Shown here piece after piece: positions 33,409-41,171 of a stretch of 64,000 nt of DNA. Location of the stretch: assembly GCF_020886695.1 (NCBI RefSeq), contig NZ_AP024485.1, positions 3,415,001 through 3,479,000 of the forward strand, written 5' to 3'. The notes beneath the pieces are model-generated. The model saw nothing but the letters and a program-made list of their open reading frames with translations. It ran no database searches and was not told where the DNA came from. Position 1 is the first letter of the stretch. Each line of letters begins with the position of its first letter. The stretch comes from Pseudodesulfovibrio sediminis. Lineage in GTDB: Bacteria > Desulfobacterota > Desulfovibrionia > Desulfovibrionales > Desulfovibrionaceae. The translations under genes were made by a program, and so were the position numbers.

Positions 33409-33569
33409 ACGGCCTCCCGCGTTTCCAGTTGTTCGGCAATGCCGAATAACTTGCCGGTCAGATAGTCCAAAGTCGTGAATTCATCCGGGATGAGTTCACG
33501 CAGTTGGTTCAAGATGTCCGCTACATCGCGGATGTCCTCAACAGGGGAAGGGGTGATTGTTTGTGCCAT
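33405..33569 (-). CDS. C4-linked first gene (54 aa)
   Basis: The product starts MAQTITPSPVEDIRDVADIL and continues as an acidic helical protein (NQLRELIPDEFTTLDYLTGK). It shares the M-A-x-T start and place with the 26-codon leader of locus 1. GGAG is 6 bases before its ATG and lies inside the target of the antisense segment in the C4-like RNA. Confidence 0.6.
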   Translation of the reverse strand: MAQTITPSPVEDIRDVADILNQLRELIPDEFTTLDYLTGKLFGIAEQLETREAV

Positions 33570-33571
33570 GA

Positions 33572-33815
33572 GAAACTCCAAGTGTAGTTAATGCGGCACT
33601 GCAAAAAGCAAATGCCGGGTGGTAACTACAGCTTGGAGCTGCTGGCTTATTCCCCCGAAGGGTATTGTATTAGGCCACCACCCGGCATGAAGATCATACC
33701 GTATTGCCCTATCTAGAGGGCGCAAAAAAACCACTTCTCTCGGGCGTGGCAACCGCCAAGGTGTAGTTAGCACCAAAGCCAGTAAGCCATAGAGAACGGG
33801 GTGGTGTCAAGAAGC
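33572..33815 (-). ncRNA. C4-like antisense/switch RNA, copy 2
   Basis: The element has the same 12-bp stem (33677-33688 with 33612-33623) and the same 46-base loop as copy 1. The antisense segment in the loop (33623-33638) can pair with the ribosome-binding region of the following gene (33576-33590) or with an upstream segment (33756-33769). At three positions the pairing bases differ from copy 1, and both partners have changed together. TTGACA at 33805-33810 matches the -35 element of copy 1. A 62-codon open frame runs through the element, but it has no support as a gene. Confidence 0.7.
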
Positions 33816-33905
33816 TGTATCGTTTCCCTCAATGACCACAAGTCCATGATCTATCAACGCATCAATAGCATCACTAACTGCGTCTTCCTGTGAATAGATT
33901 CTCAT
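33807..33905 (-). CDS. Possible 32-codon frame
   Basis: MRIYSQEDAVSDAIDALIDH is followed by a short tail and a stop inside the likely promoter of C4-like RNA 2. It begins 12 bases after the exported-protein gene. There is no clear ribosome-binding site, so coding status is doubtful. Confidence 0.25.
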   Translation of the reverse strand: MRIYSQEDAVSDAIDALIDHGLVVIEGNDTAS

Positions 33906-33917
33906 GTTGAATTTCGT

Positions 33918-34643
33918 TTATTGTTGTTTTGACGGAACTGCAGTCAATTCTAAATATGTCTTTCCATCTATTTTCGAGGCGGTCATGGTTATTAAAGCGT
34001 TAGAGTGCTCGGATATTTGTTGAGAGCCAATGTCTTGAACAGCAGCTTTGAGCATGGAGGCCCAGTAAAAGGCAATCTGCATATTCGTGAGGCTTGGATC
34101 TATGCATCCGAAGAAAGCGATCATGGTTTTTGTAGGAACCTCCATTTTCCCTTTTTCAGCTAGGCAACTCATACCGGCTTTGGTCAGCATGCCACCTGTT
34201 TCCGCAATATGAAATTCAACACCAGAAGCTTCATACTGTGACCATGTACTTTTTTTGAATTCAAGCCCAGTTAGCTCTTTGAGCATTGAATCAATGAAAG
34301 CCGTGTATGTAGTGTTAAAAGCAGGAGGCATTGGTGGTGCTTGGCCCGTGACAGCTCTTTCAATGGCAGCTTGGTCTACAGAAGGAGGGGAATGTTGGAT
34401 CCCTGGCGAAAGAGACATAGCTGTGCCATTGCATGCGTATATATGTTTGTCTTTTATCCAATATCCCGCCTCGTTATTAACGAGAATTGCTGACCCCCCG
34501 TAGAGCGGATACACTTTCCAGTTTTCAACATTGTACGGAGTTGTCCAAGTCTTACTGATTTTTTCATAACCGTACATTTCAGGTCCCCACCCTCCCAGTA
34601 AAAGAACTGAGCATAGGATAAGAACCTGTAACAATCTAACCAT
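33918..34643 (-). CDS. Exported protein of unknown function
   Basis: The 241-residue product has a hydrophobic signal segment (VRLLQVLILCSVLLLGGWG) and a mature part with few recognisable motifs: IYACNGTAMSL, FNTTYTAFIDSMLKELTG and MSCLAEKGKMEVPTKTMIAF. Three cysteines in the mature part may form disulfides. GAGG lies before the ATG. It is cargo between C4-like RNA 2 and helical protein C; an envelope role is likely. Confidence 0.6.
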   Translation of the reverse strand: MVRLLQVLILCSVLLLGGWGPEMYGYEKISKTWTTPYNVENWKVYPLYGGSAILVNNEAGYWIKDKHIYACNGTAMSLSPGIQHSPPSVDQAAIERAVTGQAPPMPPAFNTTYTAFIDSMLKELTGLEFKKSTWSQYEASGVEFHIAETGGMLTKAGMSCLAEKGKMEVPTKTMIAFFGCIDPSLTNMQIAFYWASMLKAAVQDIGSQQISEHSNALITMTASKIDGKTYLELTAVPSKQQ

Positions 34644-34725
34644 GATACCTCCTCGTTATGGGGTGTCCTTTATCATTTTTTTTGTTGTCTGTGTAGGGTT
34701 CAATTCTGAGGGGACTTGGGACGTA

Positions 34726-34765
34726 AAAGACCCCGGCAGTATCCACACTGCCGGGGCTTTTCCTT
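34726..34765. terminator. Bidirectional terminator
   Basis: ACCCCGGCAGT pairs with ACTGCCGGGGCT across ATCCAC; A and T runs flank it. The stem sequence (CCCCGGCAG) matches the terminators at 8627, 9204 and 32303. Confidence 0.8.
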
Positions 34766-34938
34766 TATCCTTTCTCCGTATCATCCAACGCCAACAAACA
34801 TTCCATCACATCATCCCCCAGCAGATGGAGAAGTTCGCCTCCGTCTGGCTGATGTTCGGCCAGCCAGTAAAGAGCTTGGGCAATCCGTGAGAGTTTGTTC
34901 AGGGTGTCTTCATATGAGATCGGGTTCTGGTCGAGCAT
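34765..34938 (-). CDS. Small helical protein C (57 aa)
   Basis: The product (YEDTLNKLSRIAQALYWLAE ... LLGDDVMECLLALDDTEKG) has the same length and helix pattern as proteins A and B. GGAG is 9 bases before the ATG and the gene ends in a related terminator. No C4-like RNA lies upstream of this copy. Confidence 0.6.
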   Translation of the reverse strand: MLDQNPISYEDTLNKLSRIAQALYWLAEHQPDGGELLHLLGDDVMECLLALDDTEKG

Positions 34939-34980
34939 GCGTAATCTCCAATCATGAGTGGGTGCCTTCCCTCAAAGGCC

Positions 34981-35139
34981 ATGGTGCGCACAAACGATTG
35001 GCGCGTGGGGAGAAATACGCTGGAATTACGAGTGAAATTGGATCAACTAACTGATTTAATGTGGTTTATGGATAACGGCGAGCAGTGGAAGTGTGGTTTC
35101 CATTCCCTCAATGGGGGAGGGGGCATCGGAAAAGTGTAA
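34981..35139 (+). CDS. Possible small frame at edge of inverted repeat
   Basis: MVRTNDWRVGRNTLELRVKL continues to MDNGEQWKCGFHSLNGGG and stops inside the left arm of the inverted repeat. The residue composition looks protein-like, but the ribosome-binding site is weak. It may be a fragment of a larger gene. Confidence 0.3.
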   Translation: MVRTNDWRVGRNTLELRVKLDQLTDLMWFMDNGEQWKCGFHSLNGGGGIGKV

Positions 35140-35428
35140 CTTTTGTAATCAGCATAGCTGAATCTGCCGCCAACCCGCAGTATGCCTTGATTTCATGAAC
35201 ATGGTCAAAATGTAATTTTACTGTAAATAAGTGTAACCAGAAATGTAATGAGTAATAAAATCAACAGGTTGAAATATTGAGAAATGTAATGGATTGAGTG
35301 TAATTAAATTACATATTTATTACTAAAAAATTACATTTCATGATTCCCTCTTAGCCGTTGGCACTCATAGCTTTCTGAGCTTTTAAAAATTGTGATTACA
35401 AAAATTACACTTTTCCGAACCCCTCCCC
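35113..35428. repeat. 316-bp inverted-repeat region with nested palindromes
   Basis: The arms are 35113-35151 and 35393-35428. Their core TCGGAAAAGTGTAA plus TTTTTGTAATCA is matched with one mismatch, and a G-rich stretch extends the match outward. Between them an AT-rich segment holds many TGTAAT/ATTACA motifs, including the perfect palindrome TGTAATTAAATTACA nested inside GAAATGTAAT...ATTACATTTC. It contains no gene. It may be a replication origin for the nearby primase/helicase, a regulator-binding array or a small inserted element. Confidence 0.6.
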
Positions 35429-35581
35429 TGTTTCCAGAAATTGCCCCTCACGCGTGACGCGCCTGCGCATACGTGCGCGTAAAATACTGGCGCGGATTCT
35501 CACGTATAAGAAAACCGGCACCATGATGACGGAGAATACATAGTCCGGTATGTCCAGCGTGCTGGCCTAGGGTAGATAGAA

Positions 35582-35749
35582 TTATGGCCGGACTTGAAAT
35601 TGTATTTTGATGTGTTCGACTTGCGGTGGGATCTGGACCATGGCACCCGCTTCTAGGACGTCTATGCCGATCATGGCAAAGACAGATCGGCCAGACATGC
35701 GAATAGTGTCAATAGGTACTATTTCATCTTGATCTACCTTTGCTGAGAA
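35582..35749 (-). pseudogene. Possible C-terminal remnant of a retropepsin-like aspartic protease
   Basis: The frame reads MIGIDVLEAGAMVQIPPQ and ends KIQFQVRP before its stop; IGxDxLxxG followed by an F-x-F/V-RP end resembles the last block of small retroviral-type aspartic proteases. An in-frame stop cuts it off upstream and the catalytic DTGA block is absent. The match is short, so this is tentative. Confidence 0.3.
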
Positions 35750-35852
35750 CTACGGTTTACGCGGCCAGTTCGGTTGACATATTCGACAATTCAGGAGCAA
35801 CCTCCTCAAGAATCATATTCTCTATTTCATCTTTATTTTGGAGGCTTTCCTT

Positions 35853-37025
35853 ATGGCGAACCCCGATCATTTGAAAATATTGGAACAAGGCGTTGAGACT
35901 TGGAATAAATGGAGAGAGGACAATCCAGAAGTTGTTCCAGACTTTCAAAACGCGGAACTCAATGGCCTGATCTGTAATGCCCCAGAGCTTGTGGGATTGC
36001 AGTCAGACAATCAGATCTTTCAATGGAAAACAATCCAATGGTTGCACGGCGGAGAGGCAGTGGTAGTAGCTTTTGACCCAATTGAGAAGATGACCATCCA
36101 TGGGATAAATTTTCAGGGGGTGGATTTTCGAGGGGCTCAACTCAAAGGAGCAAAGTTCTTGGGAGCGGATTTTAAAGAAGCAGATCTCCGAGGGGCCAAC
36201 CTCCATATGGCACTCCTTTGGGGGACAATCTTTCACAAGGCAAAACTCAACAATGTAGTTTTTGATTTCGTAGAAGCTTATGGGTCGAGTTTTTATAAAG
36301 CAAAATTTACTGATGCCTTTCTCCAAAGCGTCAAATTTCAGAGAACCAATTGTGTAGAAGTGAGTTTCAAAAGAACGAAGTGTCTTGGTGCCGATTTCTC
36401 CGACTCGGCTATTGAACTTGCTAATTTTCAATCGGCTAAGCTTACTAAGGCTATTTTTCATGGTTCGAGTATTATTGAAGCGAAATTTCAAGGGGCAGAG
36501 TTGTCTTGGGCAAACCTGTCTGACACTCAAGTCGCTGGCGTTGAATTTGACAATAAAATGAATTGTAGGGGAATCTCTGTGACCAACTGCGAAGGCAGTC
36601 AAAGATTTATCCGCCACGTTATGGACTTGGATTACATCGAGGAGACCAAAGAGAAGCATCCCAAATTCTATTGGTGGTGGAAGAACACTTCCGACTGTGG
36701 GCGTTCCTGGGGGCATTGGGCAGTTATCTCTTTTGGCATAGCGATGATCTTTGGTGGTATTATGGATCTTAGTCGTCATTTGTTGACTTGGTTCCCGTGG
36801 ATGGATGCTTTTGTTCCAGCTATGCAGGCCAGCCATTTGCAGGATGGTTGGCTCACTCCATACTATTTCAGCATCGTGACCTTCACCACCCTGGGATTCG
36901 GGGACGTTGTCCCGGTTAATACTGCGGGCCAAGTCCTGTTGATCCTCGAAGTGGTCACCGGCTACTTCATGCTCGGCGGTCTGATAACGCTGTTCGCAAC
37001 CAGAATAGTGCGGCAGAGCGGATAG
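35853..37025 (+). CDS. Pentapeptide-repeat protein fused to two-TM potassium-channel-like domain
   Basis: The 390-residue product has an N-terminal helical part, pentapeptide repeats at about residues 85-230 (GVDFRGAQLKGAKFLGADF and similar), a linker and a C-terminal channel module. That module has one helix (HWAVISFGIAMIFGGIMDLS), a pore loop TFTTLGFGDVVPVN with the TLGFGD form of the potassium filter, and a second helix (LLILEVVTGYFMLGGLITLF). ATG 35853 has GGAGG 8 bases upstream and is preferred over ATG 35838. The beta helix could sense a ligand or phage protein and gate ion flow. It is prophage cargo near the replication module. Confidence 0.82.
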   Translation: MANPDHLKILEQGVETWNKWREDNPEVVPDFQNAELNGLICNAPELVGLQSDNQIFQWKTIQWLHGGEAVVVAFDPIEKMTIHGINFQGVDFRGAQLKGAKFLGADFKEADLRGANLHMALLWGTIFHKAKLNNVVFDFVEAYGSSFYKAKFTDAFLQSVKFQRTNCVEVSFKRTKCLGADFSDSAIELANFQSAKLTKAIFHGSSIIEAKFQGAELSWANLSDTQVAGVEFDNKMNCRGISVTNCEGSQRFIRHVMDLDYIEETKEKHPKFYWWWKNTSDCGRSWGHWAVISFGIAMIFGGIMDLSRHLLTWFPWMDAFVPAMQASHLQDGWLTPYYFSIVTFTTLGFGDVVPVNTAGQVLLILEVVTGYFMLGGLITLFATRIVRQSG

Positions 37026-37054
37026 AGCTGCGGTGCTCATAGCTCTGCATTCTA

Positions 37055-37219
37055 TCAACTCGTCTGCGCCTGGGTGCAGTCTTTAATCATGTCTTCCACA
37101 GCCTCGGCCTGGCTTTTCACCAGGGCCACGCCAGGGTAATATTCATCCAGCCTCTGGATTAGCCGCATGAGCATCTGGATTGATTCCATAGTTGCGTGTT
37201 CTATTTCGATGGTTCCCAT
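37055..37219 (-). CDS. Small hypothetical protein after primase
   Basis: The 54-residue product (MGTIEIEHATMESIQMLMRL ... KSQAEAVEDMIKDC) is helical. AGGAGG sits 5 bases before ATG 37219, 8 bases after the primase stop, so it is the last gene of the early operon. Function unknown. Confidence 0.6.
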   Translation of the reverse strand: MGTIEIEHATMESIQMLMRLIQRLDEYYPGVALVKSQAEAVEDMIKDCTQAQTS

Positions 37220-37227
37220 ACTTCCTC

Positions 37228-39903
37228 CTATTTTTGAAAAATCCAACAGCGGACGGTTTTTCCTAAGTGTCGGCTATTGATGGCCCGGCTGGATTCTATG
37301 AACTTGTGCCGTTTGCCGTGGGGCAGCAGCTTCTTCAGTTGTCTGAGATCGGGCATCTCCTGGCCGTGCCGTTGGCACATCTCGCGGATCTGCTCCAAGT
37401 TGATGGCGAGCTGGTCGCTCTTGTTCGAGTGGTTGAGGAAGTCGTCTTCCTTGGTGGGGTGCTGAGTGTTCAGGTAGTGGTAGCTTTCCCAGAACTGTTC
37501 CAGCATGGGGTGATCGTGGGCAAGGCGTTGTTCTCGAGCTTCGGCCCTTTTCAAAATGTAAGAGGCCAGGGCTTCCTGTCGTTCTGAGGTCATGGCTTTG
37601 GGAAAGAGGACAGACAAAGCATCACCGAACGCGGCTACTTGGGCGTGGTTTTTTACAATTCGTTCATTGCGGATTTTTTCATTTTGTCCGAACAGCCTTT
37701 CATATTTAGGGAATGCTTTTTCATAGACCTGCAGGATCTGCCTTTCATGGCGCAGAGCCTTGCGCATGAACCCGCCAACGGTCTTGCTGCTCTGCCGCTC
37801 GAACCATCTGGCCGTGTCGCGGGAGTCTGGCTTGTGGTGGCGTTTGTCCACATGGACATGGACAACGCGCTGGAGCAGTGCCTCTGAACCATCGACTTCG
37901 GCGTTCTGGCTGATAACCAGGGCGGCTTGGAAAAGGGATTCCTCGACATCGTTATTCCTTCTGGCCACGCCCAAGGTGCCGGTGCCGCGACCATTGAAGA
38001 AGGGCTTGCACAGGTCGAAGTCAAACTGCTTGGCCTTGCCATCTTTGCTGCCGTCGTCTCTGTCTGATTCGATGATGACAACAGGCAAGTTCGACACCTG
38101 GTTAAAGGCTCGGCGGCGTCCTGCCGTGGTGGCCTTCATGACGTCGAAGCCTTCGTAATCGTCCCGGCCAAAGAGCTTCCAGAGGAATTCAAGGACCGTG
38201 GATTTACCCGCGCCTGGTTCTCCTGTGAATTCAAAAAAAGGCCAGCTCTTATGCTTGGTACGGATTTGCTGTGCGAACAGGCTGCCAAGCCAGAAGGCCA
38301 GGAGTGCGAGGCCCTGCCAATGGAATGCGCTGTGAAAGTTTTCTAGCCAGGTCGTGTCGAATTCTCCATCTGTTTCGATTGAGACGCCGTTCAGAGTGGT
38401 CTTGATTCCGGTCTTTCCGACCTGGAAGTAACCATCATTGTTCAGTTTGATTTCTTGCCCGTTGAAGTAGGCCGCATTTTGAAAAACATAGGCACTTGAA
38501 TCGCGGTCATATCCCACAAAAGGGATGGCCGTGACGGTTTTCATTTTTGAATTCAGCCAGCCATCGCGCAGGATTTTCAGTTGTTTGACTTCGCCGTCAA
38601 AGGTGCCGCCTCGGGATTTGTTTAATAGGGACTTGTGGAAGGCATCCGGGCTGGTGATGTTTGTACCCTCCAGGCCGATGATGTCCGAGGGGTTGCCGTT
38701 GGAGTAATTGATCTGGAAGACGTAGCGTTGCTCCTCCATGATCTCGTCACGCTCCATGTAGAGGAAGCGGGGATAGACGTTTGATATCTGGTCTACGTCG
38801 ACATTCCGAATGAATATGTCCCAACCTTGTTTGGAACTCAGTTTGATGGGTTCGGGGTCCGATTCTCCATCCTGTTTTTTCTTGGGGTTCAAGTCCATTT
38901 CCAAAGCGCCGGAGTTGATTTCGATGCCGTATAACGCTGCTTTGAAATCAAGGATGAAGGTTCTGTATGGGTGGCGTTGGTAGAAGAAGTAGGCCTTCTC
39001 CTCCACGCTTTCGGCCATGAAGAGTTTGCCTTTGTAGAGGCCGTTCTCAATGAGGGTTTTGTTCAGTTTGTGTTCCCGGTGGTAGTCGTCCCAATCCTTC
39101 CCATTGTCGGGGAGGATGAGGACTTCTACTTTTTCTCCCATCTTGTTCAGCAGCTTGGCGTCTTTGATTGTGCCTTTGCGCCCGGCCTTGTCACCATCCA
39201 GGGCTAATACCCATGTGATCCCTTTCCCGGCATGCTCTTTGATAAAGGCTTCCGGGAAGTGGTTGCTTGAGATGGTTGCAGCGGCTTTGATGTCGTAGTG
39301 GTAAAGGGCGATGGAATGGAAGATTGCCTCAACAAGAAAACAGCGGTCGCCTTCTTCGAGGGAGACTGTGGGCGGGAGCCATGCGTCCCCCTTGAACAGA
39401 GAGCCATCTGGTTTGCGCTTTCCCCCGATATTGTTTTTTTGCCCATCGGCTTTTGTCTTGTCTATGAGCCTTTCCCAATATCGCGTTTTCTCCTTGTCCA
39501 GGTAGAACCGGACCGTGTGGCACATGGTGGTGGAGCGCGGGAATGTGTACGCGGCTTGCTCATACCACCCCCGGATCTTGGAAAGGTCGAATCCTCTATC
39601 CAGCCCCATGACGGCATCGGCTGTTTGGTTCGGCTTGTTTTCCGTCGGAGCATATTTTTTTGAGAAGTTGGTGAACAGCTCCGGCAGCAGCTCACGCGTG
39701 GAAGCTGTCCAGCCGCACTTCGTTTCTCTGTTGCAGCTCACCCTCCACGGTTCGTCTTTCTTGATCCAGAGTTCATGCTTACCACACGCAGGGCAGATTC
39801 CTTTACGAAGGTGAGTATTGCAGTCAACAAACTGGAGAGAGGAATCCTGCATTAACGACCGGACAATCTCATCGGCTCCAATATCCTGGCGGTAGTTAGT
39901 CAT
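37228..39903 (-). CDS. Primase/helicase, P4-alpha-like
   Basis: The 891-residue protein starts replication. It has an N-terminal zinc finger (Cys37, Cys40, Cys57, Cys63), a Toprim-type primase region with CFLVEAIFHSIAL and LALDGDKAGRKG near residues 195-240, a linker of about 250 residues and a helicase domain with GEPGAGKSTVLEF near residue 560. DNA binding may lie in the last 150 residues. P2 itself uses the rolling-circle protein A; this primase-helicase suggests bidirectional replication from an iteron-type origin, as in satellite P4. It overlaps the gene upstream by 8 bases. Confidence 0.85.
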   Translation of the reverse strand: MTNYRQDIGADEIVRSLMQDSSLQFVDCNTHLRKGICPACGKHELWIKKDEPWRVSCNRETKCGWTASTRELLPELFTNFSKKYAPTENKPNQTADAVMGLDRGFDLSKIRGWYEQAAYTFPRSTTMCHTVRFYLDKEKTRYWERLIDKTKADGQKNNIGGKRKPDGSLFKGDAWLPPTVSLEEGDRCFLVEAIFHSIALYHYDIKAAATISSNHFPEAFIKEHAGKGITWVLALDGDKAGRKGTIKDAKLLNKMGEKVEVLILPDNGKDWDDYHREHKLNKTLIENGLYKGKLFMAESVEEKAYFFYQRHPYRTFILDFKAALYGIEINSGALEMDLNPKKKQDGESDPEPIKLSSKQGWDIFIRNVDVDQISNVYPRFLYMERDEIMEEQRYVFQINYSNGNPSDIIGLEGTNITSPDAFHKSLLNKSRGGTFDGEVKQLKILRDGWLNSKMKTVTAIPFVGYDRDSSAYVFQNAAYFNGQEIKLNNDGYFQVGKTGIKTTLNGVSIETDGEFDTTWLENFHSAFHWQGLALLAFWLGSLFAQQIRTKHKSWPFFEFTGEPGAGKSTVLEFLWKLFGRDDYEGFDVMKATTAGRRRAFNQVSNLPVVIIESDRDDGSKDGKAKQFDFDLCKPFFNGRGTGTLGVARRNNDVEESLFQAALVISQNAEVDGSEALLQRVVHVHVDKRHHKPDSRDTARWFERQSSKTVGGFMRKALRHERQILQVYEKAFPKYERLFGQNEKIRNERIVKNHAQVAAFGDALSVLFPKAMTSERQEALASYILKRAEAREQRLAHDHPMLEQFWESYHYLNTQHPTKEDDFLNHSNKSDQLAINLEQIREMCQRHGQEMPDLRQLKKLLPHGKRHKFIESSRAINSRHLGKTVRCWIFQK

Positions 39904-40342
39904 TGACGCGCATCTCCGGGGCCTGTGTCAGAGAAAAAACAGGGTCGCCCATGGGGGAGAAGTCCGGGATGTTGTCATGCATCTGGTGGAAGTCTCCCAG
40001 GGACATATATGAAGCGCGTCCTTTTGCTTCAGTGTCGGTGGATTTCAGCAAATCGACTAACTCCATGTTGAGTCTGTCGGCAATGAAGGAAAGACCGTTG
40101 GCATCGATGTGTATGCAGGTCCGTTTTCCTCGTCCTTGCCCTTGGCCCTCAATGGTCAATGGAAGGTTTTTCAGGAAGCTATGGAGTTCGCACAGCTTCC
40201 TGAAGCGGAGGGCTGCAGGGAGCATGTAGAAGATTTGCTTGACCAGAACGCGACGGTCGCCGTTGTCCAAGGCCGAGTACATTATTTCTGCCAGGGACTT
40301 TAGCCGCTCCTGTTTGCGGATTGCGATAAATTGTCTGCTCAT
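39896..40342 (-). CDS. Hypothetical early protein
   Basis: The 148-residue protein (SRQFIAIRKQERLKSLAEIM ... RTCIHIDANGLSFIADRLNM) is mainly helical with a basic centre and no recognised domain. It overlaps the CII-like gene by 4 bases and the primase gene by 8, so it belongs to the early operon and could assist replication. Confidence 0.55.
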   Translation of the reverse strand: MSRQFIAIRKQERLKSLAEIMYSALDNGDRRVLVKQIFYMLPAALRFRKLCELHSFLKNLPLTIEGQGQGRGKRTCIHIDANGLSFIADRLNMELVDLLKSTDTEAKGRASYMSLGDFHQMHDNIPDFSPMGDPVFSLTQAPEMRVND

Positions 40343-40839
40343 GCTGAAGCCCCTTTTCCTTCTGCTGCGAGATCCCGCTCGAGGATTCGCAGATCGGCGA
40401 TAAGCTCATAGCCTTCTGTCAGGATGTCCTTTGTCTCGTTTATGAGTGTTCTGACTTCTCCTTGGTCAAGAACTCCGTCCGCGACGGCTTCCTGCCCTTT
40501 GCGTCCGAGGTCGCCAACTTCTCCGAAAATGTTTGCAATACGAAAAGCGAGATTTTCACAGTTCACATCTCGGTCAACCTTTGGGATGCCGTAGGTCATG
40601 ACCTTGGCTTGGAGCCATTGCAGGACCAAGCTGTTGCCGACCACATGGCAGAATCTGGGGAGATATATTATCGACGGGAAAAAGTTTTCTGTGCTGAAAA
40701 CTCGCCGGACATATGATCCGCTCCATTCCATCTCTTTGGCGATGGTCTGAAGGTCCTTTGGTGATTGCTCTATAGCTAATTTGAAAGCATCGATGGCGTC
40801 CAAATCGGCCAGCCCTTGTGTATCCATTCTCTGGTCCAT
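40339..40839 (-). CDS. CII-type phage regulator (CP76-like)
   Basis: The 166-residue protein has a helix-turn-helix region (DLQTIAKEMEWSGSYVRRVF) followed by FFPSIIYLPRFCHVVGNSLV, the layout of the CP76/CII family in P2-like phages. A helical acidic C-terminal part may form oligomers. ATG 40839 has GGAGG 9 bases upstream; an ATG at 40866 lacks one. It lies directly after the Cro-like gene. Confidence 0.65.
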   Translation of the reverse strand: MDQRMDTQGLADLDAIDAFKLAIEQSPKDLQTIAKEMEWSGSYVRRVFSTENFFPSIIYLPRFCHVVGNSLVLQWLQAKVMTYGIPKVDRDVNCENLAFRIANIFGEVGDLGRKGQEAVADGVLDQGEVRTLINETKDILTEGYELIADLRILERDLAAEGKGASA

Positions 40840-40890
40840 GTTGTTGTTCCTCCGTGTTGAACACATGGGTTGCGGGGATTTGTCCCCGTG

Positions 40891-41100
40891 CTAGGACTTA
40901 GTCTCGCCCTTGAATAATTGGGGTTGCAGATCCTCAATGGGGATCTGCAATTTTGCGTAGTAACGGACGACCGAAGCCTCCGGCACAGACGCTGCCTTGC
41001 AGTGCCTCATGACGGTGGATCGGTCGGTCCCGACCATGCGAGCTAGGTCCGCATAACTAAGTCCGTGCCTCTGTCGATATTGTTCAAGTGCGTTTTCCAT
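40891..41100 (-). CDS. Cro/Cox-like helix-turn-helix protein
   Basis: The 69-residue product contains a clear HTH (LSYADLARMVGTDRSTVMRH). It is the first gene of the leftward early operon and divergent from the CI-like gene, with an operator palindrome between them. It should repress the lysogeny promoter when the lytic cycle starts. Confidence 0.75.
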   Translation of the reverse strand: MENALEQYRQRHGLSYADLARMVGTDRSTVMRHCKAASVPEASVVRYYAKLQIPIEDLQPQLFKGETKS

Positions 41101-41107
41101 GGGGCTT

Positions 41108-41127
41108 TTGTTGCATGCCTACAACAA
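41108..41127. promoter_or_regulatory. Operator-like palindrome between divergent regulators
   Basis: TTGTTGCATGCCTACAACAA has 6-bp TTGTTG/CAACAA arms. It lies 8 bases upstream of the Cro-like start. Its TGTT...AACA ends match a second palindrome at 41730. Confidence 0.6.
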
Positions 41128-41171
41128 TAAGGTCAAGCTAAAAAATGAGCGTTGTCTCAGGGGGTGGGTTT

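Noticed and set aside
33588-33776. 62-codon minus-strand frame inside the C4-like RNA
   Set aside because: It runs through the RNA stem and loop, has no ribosome-binding site, and the sequence constraint between copies follows base pairing rather than codons.
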